From Schizochytrium sp. TIO01 (Eukaryota > Sar > Bigyra > Thraustochytrida > Thraustochytriidae), in the NCBI GenBank assembly GCA_004764695.1, contig SMSO01000008.1, positions 595,001 to 659,000 of the forward strand: a stretch of DNA of 64,000 nucleotides, written 5' to 3'. Position numbers and translations under genes: made by a program. The notes under the pieces are model-generated. The model was not told the origin of the DNA. It saw only the letters and a program-made list of their open reading frames with translations, and did no database searches. Each line of letters opens with the position of its first letter. Position 1 is the first letter of the stretch. Below are positions 63,897-64,000 of this stretch, in pieces.

Positions 63897-64000
63897 AAAT
63901 AAAGAATTATAACATTCGTGAGAATAACAATGATCTCATCTAAACATGGCCCCGAGATTCTCTCGAAAAGGTGAGAACCAGCAACCTCAAGTCTGCTCTG
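63897..64000. other. right edge, probable intron of the broken paralogue
   Basis: By analogy with the intact copy, this should be the intron that precedes the linker exon. It is too short to show an LRR exon. Confidence 0.4.

Overview
This is nuclear eukaryotic DNA. Genes are far apart, several are single uninterrupted frames (one of 11.4 kb), and where introns occur they are GT-AG. The content suggests a flagellated, intron-poor, non-photosynthetic protist, most likely a stramenopile such as a thraustochytrid/labyrinthulomycete or an oomycete. This placement is inference. It rests on an LRRC49-type flagellar/tubulin-modification protein, a class C (GABA-B-like) receptor, a bZIP factor with an altered basic region, and mixed low- and high-GC intergenic DNA rich in tetranucleotide repeats. 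No organelle, bacterial, viral or transposon gene was recognised.

Layout. 1-1738 (-): bZIP-like transcription factor running off the left edge. 1739-10740: long gene-poor stretch with microsatellites and GC-rich islands. 10741-13286 (+): ZZ-finger/bromodomain protein whose reading frame changes once. 16157-19816 (+): organelle-targeted PPR-like protein. 21037-23895 (+): LRRC49-like protein. 24164-24666 (-): two-exon 73-residue single-pass membrane protein. 28552-39972 (+): 3,806-residue HUWE1/TOM1/UPL1-type scaffold that stops just before the expected HECT domain. 40270-44145 (-): class C receptor with two tandem Venus-flytrap modules. 48248-49621 (-): the matching HUWE1-type HECT catalytic domain as a separate gene on the other strand. 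51127-60219 (-): a multi-exon gene with twelve one-exon leucine-rich repeats, a helical region, a protein kinase-like domain and a RING/IBR E3 module. 62207-63896 (-): a broken, kinase-less relative of that gene at the right edge.

Two stories stand out. First, a giant HECT ubiquitin ligase is divided between two genes exactly at the scaffold/HECT boundary; one inversion of about 9.7 kb, which also carries the receptor gene, would account for the arrangement. Second, the LRR-kinase-RBR gene has grown by repeated duplication of 84-nt, phase-2/phase-2 LRR exons together with their introns. It sits next to a decayed relative, as expected for a fast-evolving recognition-type gene family. Its exon structure was worked out by hand and needs transcript support.
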